From: Apoda limacodes
Lineage: Eukaryota; Arthropoda; Insecta; Lepidoptera; Limacodidae
Direction: 5' to 3'
Length of the DNA stretch: 64,000 nucleotides
Assembly: GCA_946406115.1 (NCBI GenBank)
Contig: OX291545.1
Location: 3,534,001 to 3,598,000 of the forward strand
Part shown: in pieces, positions 12,303-23,567 of the stretch
Layout of the letters: every line of letters begins with the position of its first letter
How positions within the stretch are numbered: the stretch's first letter is position 1
The notes under the pieces: generated by a model
What the model saw: the letters and a program-made list of their open reading frames with translations, nothing else
What the model was told of the DNA's origin: nothing
The model's database searches: none
Translations under genes and position numbers: made by a program

Positions 12303-12809
12303 TTAAACCACTAAGGTGGCAAACAAGCTTACGGTCCGCCTGATGGTAAGCGGTCACCGTTGCCTATGGACGCTTGCAACACCAGGGGTATCACTCGCGC
12401 GTTGCCAACCCTTCAGAAATCTAATAACTTCTTTCTTGATGAACCCCATACTGTAGTCCTTGGCAGGCAGCTCATTCCACAACCCAAGCGTTCGCGGGAG
12501 GAAGTTTCTCTGAAACCGCAATCTACGCGACCATTTCGGTTCTAAAATGTTTCAATGAATTCCCTGCCGATGGCGAGCGGTGCGATGGCTGAAAGAAGCC
12601 GTGGGTATTATATCGAACAATTCCTCAGAACACAACCCATTGTGCAAGCGATAGAACAGACACAGGGAGGCAAAGTCTCTCCTTAGAGTTCAGGGCTAGA
12701 TACCGCAAGTGAGTTTGGAATCGTCGACAATTTTTACAGCCCGTCGCTAAACCGAGTCAAAAGGGCCAAGCTGGTATCCAGGTGCACCCGCTCAGAGATG
12801 GCAGCAGTA
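12303..12809 (-). mobile_element. LINE family A 3' end, interrupted by a transposon
   Basis: On the minus strand this is the C-terminal reverse transcriptase region and 3' end of the family also seen at 44.8 and 45.3 kb. Shared pieces include the 'gaattccctgccgatggcgagcgg' region, the TTCTAAA/TTCATTG junction and the tail 'taagcttgtttgccaccttag' (complement). It breaks at 12808 and resumes at 14831 (actgcatatggggccgg), with a pogo-like transposon between. The frame is broken throughout. Confidence 0.75.
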
Positions 12810-13213
12810 GGGTGACCTGTTCAACAGTTAACCACCTAAATTTCAAACCATCACACCGCGTTATTGGTCAATCAGAGCCAACTTTTTTCTATTCTTATCG
12901 AAAGGTAGGTTATCTGGCTACAATTTGGCATTTAAGAATATTTTGTTTACCTATCAGTTCTTGATAAAATCATGTTTTTAAAAAAAATGAGAAATGGCTA
13001 ACTGTGTCCACCCCTGTGTACACTAATAACCGGGGGGGTATGCTACGATTAACCATGGCGTACACAGTTAATCACTAAATTTGATAAAATATTTATTGTG
13101 AAATAATAACCCCGTTCGTAATAATATTTGGCTTTTATTCAGAATTAAAGAGTTAATTTGACAAAATGAACAAAAAAACATATCTTCTTACATTAATTAG
13201 GAATAAAATAACG

Positions 13214-13830
13214 TCATAAAATCAACAATTTTACTAAAAGTTTTGAAACATTAATGATATCAAAAGCGTTCTTTATTATAATTATGTCAATTTGAATAAG
13301 ATTTAACTTCTCAAATTCCATTCCATTTAATCCAACGTCCAGTGGTTGCAACTTTGCCGTTGTATGTGGATAAAGAGTGAAAACAGTGACTCCTGAAGAT
13401 TTTACAAGATCAAGCACTGCGATCGAAAGGTGACTTTCGTGGTTAATCGTCAGTGATAGTGCCGGATTGTCATTAGAAGCTGTAACATGCCCATTGAAAT
13501 GTCTCATTACGTCGACGAAAATATCTGCGCGTTCATCCACCCAGTAGGTGCAACTAAACCTAACGTACCCGGTGCTGCCCCATGTAGCATATGCGATTTT
13601 AAGTTTTTTCGAGGAAATACCATAGCTGGTGGTATGGCTTGTCCGTTCGCGCTGACAATGCAGCATGTTGTGACTAAGGTACCTCTTTCGCCGCTTGTTA
13701 CCTTTGCTACGTTAGTCCCATTTCATGCTAAAACTTTTTCAGGTCGCTGGACAGTAGTGGTGGAAGTCTCGTCTAAATTGTAGACTTTGGTACCTACTCC
13801 AAAGCTAGGATGTCTTTCCATGGCAGATTT
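13214..13830 (-). pseudogene. pogo-like transposase, DDE domain
   Basis: Read on the minus strand from about 13830, the frame gives VYNLDETSTTTVQRP, which carries the first catalytic Asp, then ERGTLVTTCC and ANGQAIPPAMVFP, all typical of the DDE_1 domain of pogo/jerky/CENP-B proteins. The segment LSLTINHESHLS stands where families have LDNHxSH, so the second catalytic Asp is lost. HTTAKLQPLDVG holds the third. A TGA follows KVLA at about 13727, splitting the frame. The enzyme would cut and paste the element at TA sites; this copy cannot. Confidence 0.8.
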
Positions 13831-14009
13831 TAAATTGCGAACTCGACGTTGTGTTTGTTGAAAGCAGTCCCCCTTTCTAAGCTTCAAGCCTCTGGCTTTC
13901 TCAGAGAAATTTCTTGGTGTCTTTTTCTAAATGCACGCAGCCATTCTATTCCAGCCATTTCTGCACGTATCCATGTTTGGCCATTTGATACGCAATACGA
14001 CGGCAATCT

Positions 14010-14237
14010 CTAGTAGTGAGGCCGTAAAACAAAGCAGCACAGCTTGACTAGCTCTTGTTCCTCTTTTGAAGTAAAAATTTTATTCACTTCGTAGTTTGGT
14101 GTCAAACGTACTGGCTGACCAGCATTTGCATAAGCTGTTTTCACGTATAGTCGGACGGTCGGATAACTAAGTTTGCATTCTTTACTAGCCTTCCTTATGC
14201 TCATCCCACCTTGGACTAATAGATATGAAAAAGGCAA
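14010..14237 (-). pseudogene. pogo-like transposase, N-terminal helix-turn-helix
   Basis: The translation includes GGMSIRKASKECKLSYPTVR, the recognition part of a pipsqueak/CENP-B type helix-turn-helix that binds the element ends. A second helical part (FTSKEEQELVKLCC) follows before the frame breaks. It lies upstream of the DDE domain on the same strand, in normal transposase order. Confidence 0.75.
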
Positions 14238-14830
14238 TACTTTTTCATATCGTCTGCAGAACGACCTCCTTTTTTTCGTTCTGCTTGATTAGTACCCCCA
14301 TCTTAAAATAAAATAATTGGGCTATCAAAATTTTAATAAAAAACAGCAAACAGATAAAGCTTCATAAATAATTGGGGTATGTAATTAACCATAGTTAGTA
14401 CACAGTTAACCATGGTTAACTGTATGACGTACCGTTTTGGTTAATTGTAGACCACCCCACTCCCGAAGCCGTCACGCAAACCTTCCTTTTAAATGAGCGT
14501 CACTACGCACACAAGTACTTTACCAAATGGAACATGTTTAGTTAGTCTACACAACGAACACATAATCATCCATGTAATGCGAAAATAAAGCGAGTAAAGA
14601 GAAAAAGTACTCACGTTGTTTTTTCACCTGTCTTAATTAAAAAACACAAAATTTGATCTTACAGAACCGATGCGCACGCTAGCTCGCTGCAAACTGGGGA
14701 CAGGGGAGACTCGGGAGAGGGGCCATTGCGTCATTCAAAAAGCGCGGCTGCACAAAGGGACTGCGTCGCGTTTGCGAAATATAGGTTTGGTATACTGTGC
14801 CCGCATGGTTAATTGTTGGACAGGTGACCC

Positions 14831-14872
14831 TACTGCATATGGGGCCGGACTTGTTAGCAGCAACCTATATTT
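14831..14872 (-). repeat. LINE family A fragment, continuation after the pogo insertion
   Basis: The 'actgcatatggggccggactt' region followed by 'agcagcaacct' matches 45050-45095. It is the other half of the LINE interrupted at 12808. Confidence 0.7.
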
Positions 14873-15037
14873 TTTTAGTATTTTGTAGTTAACTTTTATA
14901 TTTACGTTTATTTGTTTAGTGTTTGTTTATTTGTAACATAGCTTAAATGTGTAATTCACGTCTTTAAAAAGAAAACATGCCAACATTATTCAGTAGGTTA
15001 CGTATTTTTTTCAAAAAAACTGAAACAAGTGCCAGAA

Positions 15038-15130
15038 TTTCGCAGTTTTTCGAGCTTCATGGGAATAGCACAAGGTTTTCAAGGTTGCAAACTTGTGGAT
15101 AAAGTAGTTTACATGAGGGGACCTAACAAC
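15038..15130 (-). repeat. Dispersed repeat, copy 2
   Basis: This is the complement of 11548-11645: 'aagcacaaggttttcaaggttgcaaact'-type sequence followed by 'taaagtagtttacatgaggggacc' and an AT tail. Confidence 0.6.
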
Positions 15131-15409
15131 ATATAAAAAAATCGTAATTACATTCGCGTTTGCGATGTTTGCCTTTTTAGTGTCGATATTGACTGGCGTA
15201 ATACACACTGCTTTTGCACTTCGATTGCGAGAAAATAAAATATATAGGTAAAAAATAAAAAAGACGGTATATTTTTTGAAAAATTAGAACTACCTCAAGT
15301 AAAAACAATTTTGTATATTTTACTTAATACGTTTTGTTTATATTTGTTAAGTAGTAAAGATCTTTATATTCACTTGGTTACATTTTTAAATAAAAAGTTA
15401 CGTTTATCT

Positions 15410-15508
15410 TTCGTTTGTTCGTTTGTTCGTTTGTTCGTTTGTTCGTTTGTTCGTTTGTTCGTTTGTTCGTTTGTTCGTTTGTTAGTTTGTTTGTTTGTTT
15501 GTTTGTTT
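15410..15508. repeat. 8-bp microsatellite TTCGTTTG
   Basis: About ten copies of TTCGTTTG pass into TTTG repeats. The translated run of Phe-Val-Arg-Leu-Cys in the plus frame is only a reading of this array. Confidence 0.9.
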
Positions 15509-15511
15509 TAG

Positions 15512-16852
15512 TATATGGCGATTATGAGTAGTACAGGGAGGTTGGATATGGGATTTTAATTCTATGACAGATTGAGCTGTCAAATATACAACGTCAAAAA
15601 AGTAAATAAACAAAAGTTATTATTTTTAATAAATAAATATGGATAAGAAGTGATGGGAAGTAAATAGCGAGTATGTTTTCACTTCTGCCGGCACTCCCGG
15701 AGTGCAACCCGTTTTTTTTTTGAAAAAATTACACTGGTCTACCAAATTTAACTTTTTGTTTGCCTTTAAATGAATACTGCGTTTATACAGTAATTTGTGT
15801 TTACTGAGTACAAATATACAAATGAAATTTTTAAATTAGCTTGGATTAAGAAATATTACAAGTATAAAACACTATGACATACATAAAAGTTTGAATAAAC
15901 ATAAACTATTATTATTTAAAAAAAAAAAAATAGTTTTGTTGCTGGTTGGTGAGCATCATTGGCTAGGTACTTAAATTTACATTTACACGTACTAATGTAA
16001 CAACATTTTTCGGCACTTTTTATAAATATTGGACTTTATGAATATTGTACATTCAACGCCAAAAATCTGTCGCAATATACAAAAAAAAAACCTTCACGTT
16101 TAACATTAGTGTTACCACTACAAAAAGCATCAGGGACATCAAATGAAAACGTATTATTAATTTGTTACCCAGGTAAATCACTTGATATTTAAAAATCTCA
16201 CATTAAAGTTGATATTTTTTCGTATTTCTATGGCAAGTCTTTGATTATTTATAGTTAAAGTTTGCTATATTATTCCACGTGATATTTGCTTACTAGATAT
16301 CGTTATTTTTGCAGAAACTTTGCTGAGATAAAAATGGGGCCTGGGCTTCGAGATCTGGGCCCGCGCGTGGATTATGGCCCAAATTTCTTGAGAGATAGTA
16401 ATGTAAATGTGTGAGAGAGCGACTAACAGAATCGGTTGCGGTTTTTGCATTATTGCCACTGTGCTTATATTCTACGTAATTTGTTTAGATTATTAAACTA
16501 AAGTTAACGATCCCAAACGACTATTAGTTTACCCCTACCCCTAGTAGTACGCGTTACCCCTACGTGTATCCCCGGTAGTACTAGTGGGAAGTCAATGGTA
16601 CCCCTATTACAAAAAAACTTTATATGGCTACAATTATAATTCTATGGTGATTTGTTGATGTTTATCCGAACCCTACTCAGTGATGCATAAACCCAAATTT
16701 TTATTTAAGATAGAACAGGAAATTGCCAATGACAGCGATTGCGTGATGTATGAGAGCTGCATGGTGTTTCATATTATTGGCAACTTAATGTTATATATAT
16801 ATGCAGACGTGACGTTTGAACTCAGCTTCAGCTATTTTGCCATATCCGGCAG
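15512..16852. other. Non-coding stretch
   Basis: AT-rich sequence with no gene seen. A short GC-rich patch at 16335-16395 could be a repeat remnant. Confidence 0.35.
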
Positions 16853-16932
16853 TATCTACCCACACCCAGCCCACGGCCACGGTGAAGGGAGACCTGGTGC
16901 TGATAGATGAGACACAAAACGCGGTGGTGTGA
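16853..16932 (+). CDS. Possible orphan terminal exon
   Basis: After a 3' splice-like site (tatccggcag) the frame reads STHTQPTATVKGDLVLIDET then QNAVV and TGA. It is GC-richer and more protein-like than its surroundings. No upstream partner exon was found in the window, so this could be an exon of a gene with a very long intron, a pseudogene scrap or chance. The protein was not recognised. Confidence 0.25.
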
Positions 16933-17889
16933 CTTGTGGTACTTACACTTTGTTAACTCATTCATTATTAGGTGTTATGCAATATCACACAATGCCTACT
17001 ACAGAAGCTAATAATAATTAATTGTATAGCGCCAAACAGTTAGGAGTGGTTGTAATAGTAGCTAATATATATATTATTGTTTTGGCAAAAACATAAACAC
17101 AAAATGAAAGAATGACTTACAAATACACTTTATAAGGATTTCAGATCAGCATTTAGTGCACAAAAAACACTGTGGAAATAATATTAAATAATAATGACAA
17201 TGTCAGTCTTCATCACTATGATATGTAGTGGGAGGCGCGCGCCGGTAATAATTAAATCGATACTAGTAATCGGCGCAGCGCAAACCTGCGACCACATACG
17301 GCCTTACGTCCCAGTCGGCGCCCGCCCACCGCTCCGGCACGCGCGTGGGCGGGCGTCGCGCACCAACATGCAGATTCCAAATAGAGAAATCACATAACGA
17401 CACCTTTGGTATATAATCATTAAACCTACTTTGATATTAGGTTCTGGCGTAGGCGGCAAGCTATTTGCGATTGGAAAGATGGGACTGATTTCCAAAATAA
17501 AAGTAATTCTACTGAATTTTCTTTTTTTTTATAAAATTTTCGTAGTCTTGCCCCTTCCCCCCTATCTACGGCACTGATATTAGGTAAATTTACTAGGTAT
17601 ATTAGACTATCTACGCGTACTGCACATACAAAATAATTATTTATATTTCAGAATTTCACTCTCAATGCTCAAAAGCAGCCTCACACTTTCCCAAGTTTTA
17701 ATCACCAATAAATCGCATAGAGCTGAAAATTTAAACCTACCTTAAGTACACCATCTATACCATTTCTATAGATATAAAATGCTTTGTCCTGAATGAACGC
17801 ACAGCCTAAACCGCTGATCGTAGAGACCTGAAACTTGGAGGGTGTGTTCAATGTGTGTGTGAAATGCTGCCAAGCCAGATTTTTTTAAT
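16933..17889. other. Non-coding stretch with a GC-rich island
   Basis: The island at 17230-17375 (gcgcgcgccgg, cgtgggcgggcg) is GC-rich within AT-rich DNA and has no recognisable coding content. It may be part of a repeat. Confidence 0.3.
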
Positions 17890-18968
17890 AAACATTTATT
17901 TAATGTCGCATTAAAACATAAATCTCCAAACAGGCACAACGGTTAAATTTATAAACTGTACAACTTTCAGTTGCTCATCATACGAGACTACTTGTCGAAT
18001 CGTAGCTTTCGCTATAAAGTTGAAGGCCCAAGTGAATCCCGACAAAAGCTCTGCCGTTCTCTTTACCTCAGGCCGCCCTCCGCGGCCATCTCCCCTCTCA
18101 CTCTTCGGTCGTGCCATTCCCTGGCAAAATAAGACCAAATATCTCAGTATGACCCTGGATAGGCGTTTGAAGTTCCGCGATCACACCAAAATAGAGACCG
18201 ATCCGCTTTTGTCCTCGGTCGTCTTTATCCCATAATAGGCAAGTTCAGTAAGATGTCGTTTAGAAATAAGCTGAATCTTTACACAACTTGCATCCGCCCC
18301 ATACTAGCTTATGCTAGCGTAGTCTTTGCGTTATCCAAGCGCAATCTCCATAAACTACAGACCCTCCAAAACCGCTTTCTCAGAGCGGCCTCCGGAGCCT
18401 CCTGGTACGTCCGCAATGTGGGCCTACACAGAGATTTCGAACTTCCCACGATTCCCCAATATTTCAAAGACCTGGCAGTCCGCTTTTTCGAGCGTCACCC
18501 GAATCGACTAACTGTGCAATCCACAACGTATCATCCCCCCGACTCCCTGACCGACCTCGGGATGTTCATAAAACTATCGTTAGGCGGCATCGGCACGTAC
18601 TAACGGCCCCAGATGACGATCTCGCTGTCCGGATAGCGAGATTAGTCTCTACGACCTCCCCGAATAGGGTCACCCCCTCACACGGCGCCGTCGCCCCCGG
18701 GTTCATCGGCGCCCGAACAAATACAAGAGGTATCAAAGAGTGCCGGGGCGCTTCTCGCCCCCACTCAATCGCAACCGCACCCGCGTAACGGGGAACTCCC
18801 CTCCTGGCGGTGACTCACCCCGAGAGTGACAACCCAAGCCGAGGCTCCCCCCGCGGGGAGCCCTTGCGTTGGGCGCTATACGGGCTGAGGCTCCTTCAGA
18901 GATTAACCCAAAAAAGCCCGGTGAAGCAGTAATGGCTGCAACGGCCAACTGCATAGTCACTTCAGAAA
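17890..18968 (+). mobile_element. jockey-type LINE 3' fragment
   Basis: Broken plus-strand frames give VNPDKSSAVLFTSG, TKYLSMTLDRRLKF, TTCIRPILAYASVVFA and KLQTLQNRFLR.ASGA. These are the thumb and C-terminal part of a jockey-type reverse transcriptase. Frames change at about 18235 and 18600. A GC-rich tail follows (18600-18960) with a 'gactcaccccgag' stretch. The 5' part, including the catalytic YADD, is absent: this is a 5'-truncated dead copy. Confidence 0.75.
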
Positions 18969-19493
18969 AAAAAATCCGACACAGCTCACTCTCCATTTTT
19001 TATTACTGAAAGAGGAATGAAAAAAGTAAATATGTTATAAAAAAAGCTACTCTTAGTTCACATGTATTTAATTAATCTTCCGTACCCAAATGGTAAATAT
19101 AAGCACTAGCTACTATGGCGCCACTCTGCCTTTGATCCGGAGGATCGTCAGCACTGGCTACTGTAGGTAGGTACTGCGCACGTATCGAGTGCAAGTGCGC
19201 GGCCGCGGTGCAGTCGCGCAGTGCAGTGCGAACTTGACATTGTCTATTCCTGCGCCGGAAGCTGCACATACCATGCAGCGGGTGTCGGGTGCTGCGCCGG
19301 AAGCCGCCTCGTTAAGGGTTACATTGTTTCGGGGAAGGACAGTCGCGGCACAAATGTTTAGAAAACAAGTTAATAAGTACCGACGCGACTTTTGTTCGTC
19401 TAATTCAGTTTAATTTGTATTTTAACTATAGGTACATGTAGCTGTAGATACAAGAATGACACGAACGTGTATAAGATTGTGATGTTTTACCTA

Positions 19494-21144
19494 TAGTCCA
19501 GGAGGAATCGGCGCATGAGTACCGAAAACTATTCGACCTCAATTTTTTTATGCGATCCTCTTCAAATTGCCCTTCTAATGATATAAATGCATGTTGCCAT
19601 GGCGCAACCCGGTGCCATATTGTTTAAACCGAAATTGTTTAAACAATTGCAAAGAATTGTTATTTTTCAACCGGACAAATTTTTTTCATATTCTTTATTG
19701 AAATACCAATAAAAAAGGTCCTATGACTTTTAACGATAAAGTTAATATTTTTAAAGATATGAATTTTTAAAGGTTCGAAAAATCTCAAATTTGGGTACTT
19801 TCGACCCATGAAAAATATATTAAAAAGAAACATAATGTCTAAGTAATATTTTTTTTAATTCTTTATACAATTGTTAATAATATTGTTAAAAGAGATTTTA
19901 AAAAATTTCATTGTTTATATCTTTTTTTTAATTGTTAATTCCGCGCGCTCGCAAGTATGCGTCGCTTACCTCTAAGTATCGCTGTCTCTCTCTGACTCAC
20001 GCGTTGCGTCGGCCTCTCTGTGTCTCGAATCATTATTTATCATTTATCTTAAAAACTATCAACTTTGTCAAGATTGTTAAAGAGAGCAATGTTATTAATT
20101 ATTAAATTGTCTACAATTTGTTTTTAATAAATTTTTTTCTGAAATCAATTTTTCAAAAGTTATTTAAGCATAAATCGAAACATGTAATTAAAATTACTTT
20201 TTTATTAGTTTATATTACTTTTTTGTTATTATCATAGTAATTTTTGCATTTATATCAACAATAATAAGATATAATGGTATTTGACTATTTTTTTAAATCA
20301 CAATTATTTATAAATAATAAAAATATATTGGGTACGCACTTGAATGTTTAGAAAAAACATTCAAATGAATTAAATAAAAATAATTTTACGTACATGTATC
20401 ATAGTGCGTGTACGATTGTGTCTATATAAGAAAAAGATTCTTTTCTTTGTTTTTTATTCTTTCAAGGTTACTCTTTGTATAAAACCTCGAGATCTTTGTT
20501 TGTTCTTGTGACAAAATTATTGATTATATATAACATTTAAAATAAAAATACAAGTTAGTGCATGTCGATTCTCAACTGATCATCCTTTGTTTTTTACTCA
20601 TAGTTATTCAGTCTTTTTTATTTCGTTCAAGATTTAAGATCGTTAATCGTTAAGCGATACTTAGAGGTAAGCGACGCATACTTGCGAGCGCGCGGAATTA
20701 ACAATTAAAAAAAAGATATAAACAATGAAATTTTTTAAAATCTCTTTTAACAATATTATTAACAATTGTATAAAGAATTAAAAAAAAAATATTGCTTAGA
20801 CATTATGTATTTTTTTAATATATTTTTCATGGGTCGAAAGTACCCAAATTTGAGATTTTTCGAACCTTTAAAAATTCATATCTTTAAAAATATTAACTTT
20901 ATCGTTAAAAGTCATAGGACCTTTTTTATTGGTATTTCAATAAAGAATATGAAAAAAATTTGTCCGGTTGAAAAATAACAATTCTTTGCAATTGTTTAAA
21001 CAATTTCGGTTTAAACAATATGGCACCGGGTTGCGCCATGGCAACATGCATTTATATCATTAGAAGGGCAATTTGAAGAGGATCGCATAAAAAAATTGAG
21101 GTCGAATAGTTTTCGGTACTCATGCGCCGATTCCTCCTGGACTA
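19494..21144. mobile_element. Foldback element with near-identical 490-nt inverted arms
   Basis: The left arm (19494-19983) and right arm (20653-21144) are inverted copies with only a handful of differences. They start TAGTCCAGGAGGAATCGGCG and end ctaagtatcgct. The 669-nt spacer contains no ORF or known motif. CTA flanks both ends (19491-19493 and 21145-21147), suggesting a 3-bp target duplication; a TA reading (ends at GTCC) is also possible. It codes for nothing itself, so it must be moved by an enzyme from elsewhere. Transcripts would fold into a long hairpin. Confidence 0.85.
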
Positions 21145-21147
21145 CTA

Positions 21148-22071
21148 CGAATAACATAATTTCATTATTAGTTCATTGATACTGACGATTTTTAGAGTTA
21201 CGTATCAAAATAGTAATAAGCCTTTTATGGGTGAGACCAGAGGCGGCTCGTGACAATTTTTAGTAGGTGTTCACCGGAAAAAAAACAAAAGATGAATTGC
21301 TTTGATGCTAACCTTTTATAATTCTATTTATATAACTAAAATTCATTCGATTATTTGGATTTGCAAATGTATGCTTTCGTCTCACATTTTTCTGACCCTT
21401 TGTCTTTATTTCAAACTGAGTTACTTAAATCTTTTAGCACTGTTTAATCATATCACAATAATCATATCTTATTTTTCTATAGATTTACTTATTAGACAAT
21501 AAACAAACTGTTTATGTAGGCATGTACTTATTAAATTTGTTAGTAAAAACTCGCGCGCACGAATAAAACATTTGTTGTGATAAGAGCGGCAACAGCGCGC
21601 CGGTGCGGCGTCAAGCTGGCATCATCTGCCGGGAGCGGCGCTCCTCATTCTGTTTCACGTGTGAGACTGTGTCGAACTTTCTCTTTTACACTCGTTGATT
21701 TTAGCTCTAGTCTTTGTACTGAAATTCGTTTCATAGGAGCGCATTTGCTAGCGCTCCACTTAGTGACACAGTCTCCTCAGTGCAATTCCATACTAAATCT
21801 TGAGTTAGCTGTTTGTGTACAGAATAATTTCAGTGAAATTCTACTTTAACATAAAGAGTAATCGAAGCATAATAATTATTTATTTAAAGTAAAATCTAAA
21901 ACATATTGATTCTTAAGTAGAGAGTGCACCTTAGGACGAGCCTGTTAGTCTGTTAAGTCATAGCTTTTGCTCATTTCCCTGCATCTTAGTTAGTTAGTTG
22001 GACTTATGTTTTCCACACTAAGCCTCATAATAGGGCCATTGTACGTAGGTAACCAATACCTGTCATTGGTT
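21148..22071. other. Non-coding stretch
   Basis: No gene recognised. A GC-richer piece at 21575-21780 contains 'gagactgtgtcgaac' and its rough complement 'gtgacacagtctcctcag', suggesting another short inverted-repeat element. Confidence 0.35.
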
Positions 22072-22896
22072 ACTCATACCATCTCAGCTCCACAAAGTCA
22101 AGGAGACATCTGATGTTATTCAGCGCCTCTCTTATGGTTTGTGGATTCTTAAGGAGCTTTGTCCGTTGGTCGCTCACGCTTTTGCAATGAAGAACCACGT
22201 GAGACGGTGTCTCCTCGGCTTCCATACAGCACCTGCATAGAGACTGTCGGTAACGCCGATATTGAAAAAGTGCCTGTTTAGCGGGGAGTGACCTGTTATT
22301 ATGCCAACTATGTACCGTAGGTTTTTCCTGCTAAGTTTTAACAGTTTGTGCGACAGATTTGCGTCCAAGGATGTAAGAACATTCTTGGTTTGTTTGCAGT
22401 CTGTCTGTTCTGCCCACTGTGTTGTTGTAAGGTTCTTCTGGGGTGGAGGTTGTTCTGTGACGTAACCACGTTTGAGTGGGATGAATGGTATCAGTACAAT
22501 TGGTTCGGGTCCCATTATTTTAGTGCCCGATCCTCTCTTTGCCAACTCGTTTGCCGCATCATTGCCTCGAGACCCACTATGGCCACGTATCCATTGAAGA
22601 GTAACCCGATACTTCAATGTAATTTTTTGCAGTTCACAGTGACACTCCAGGATTAGTCCACTGTTGATGCGGTTGTTTGAGAGCTTGTAGTACAGCGGCA
22701 CTGTCGGAGATGATGCGTATCGATGCATCGCTTATGCCTCTAGACAAGACCGCTGTTGCAGCTCGGGTAATCCCAACACATTCTGCTTGGAAGATGGTGT
22801 TGAGTGCACCCAAGCTTGTTGATATGTTAATGTTCAGGTCATGGGCGAATACCGCTGCGCCCGTTCCTGATTCCGTTTTGGAGCCATCGGTATTGA
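22072..22896 (-). pseudogene. LOA-like RNase H and C-terminal Cys motif
   Basis: RNase H acidic residues are all visible: NTDGSKT (Asp), FQAECVGI (Glu), IISDSAAVLQAL (Asp) and RGNDAANELAKRG (Asp). This part would degrade RNA in the RNA-DNA hybrid during copying. A frameshift near 22665 and another near 22240 break it. The last frame ends LLDFVELRWYE and a stop at about 22072. Confidence 0.8.
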
Positions 22897-23562
22897 TCAA
22901 TTCAATTCAATATAATTTTATTCAGATTAGGCTACAATAATTGAGCACTTATGAATGTCACTACGCCATCGGTTCGTAAGTCTACAGGGCGGGAGACCTT
23001 GTACTGAGAAGAACCGGCAAGAAACTCAGCAAGGGCATTTCTTTTCTCCCTTTCTTTTACAGCGTCCAATTAAAATATTAAAAAATGCCCTCCCTATCAT
23101 AAAAGGACACTTTCCATTACAAACATAAAAAAAACATGAAATATAAAGCACAAGCACAACATAAAAAAGTATCTAATATAAACAAAAGACAGTTTATGTA
23201 TTCATCACTAAGAAATAATCAATGTCTTACAGTATTAATAAACAAAACAAAAAAGTAAGACTAAATACTAAGAATACCAAGAAGTTTGCAAGAGTAGACC
23301 AGCCTCCACAGGCGGCACCCGTTCACGAGTATGACACATGAATCAGCCATCGCTTCGCTCAACCATGTTTTAGGGAACGTAACGACCCGACACACACGCC
23401 ACCACCGCAGAGACACTTTAAGAGAGCATGACACACTCAAGCAACTCCAATAAAACTTCGATTGTACTAGTTACAATGTGTGTAGTAAAGGAACAAAATA
23501 TAAGAGGAGAAGATTGGAAGGTTCGCAATGCTTTACTACCGAGCAGCAACGGCAATAAACTC
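22897..23562 (-). mobile_element. LINE 3' tail inserted into the LOA-like element
   Basis: The 665 bp lie between the thumb and RNase H parts. On the minus strand the insert ends in an (ATTGA)n tail at 22897-22915. It includes the 'gaagaaccggcaagaaactcagc' type of piece seen in lepidopteran LINE 3' ends. It has no ORF of its own. The frame resumes at once with INTDGSKTESG on the far side. Confidence 0.65.
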
Positions 23563-23567
23563 ACTAG

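Larger units (their letters stand above)
12810..14830 (-). mobile_element. pogo/Tigger-like DNA transposon (Tc1/mariner superfamily), decayed
   Basis: The element of about 2.02 kb is flanked by TA on both sides (12808-12809 and 14831-14832), the expected target duplication. The ends are inverted: left GGGTGACCTGTTCAACAGTT, right in reverse GGGTCACCTGTCCAACAATT, followed by aaccA in both. It carries pieces of one minus-strand transposase: an HTH domain near 14.2 kb and a DDE domain at 13.2-13.8 kb. The insertion splits a LINE family A fragment. Frame breaks and a lost catalytic residue show it is dead. Confidence 0.85.

Noticed and set aside
15311..15511. Plus frame rich in Phe-Val-Cys-Arg
   Set aside because: It only translates the TTCGTTTG microsatellite.
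20766..20978. Plus frame inside the foldback arm
   Set aside because: Low-complexity AT-rich reading of the inverted arm. The mirror arm does not keep a frame.
21577..21849. Plus frame of 90 codons
   Set aside because: No domain, no splice context, and the DNA looks like a short inverted-repeat element.
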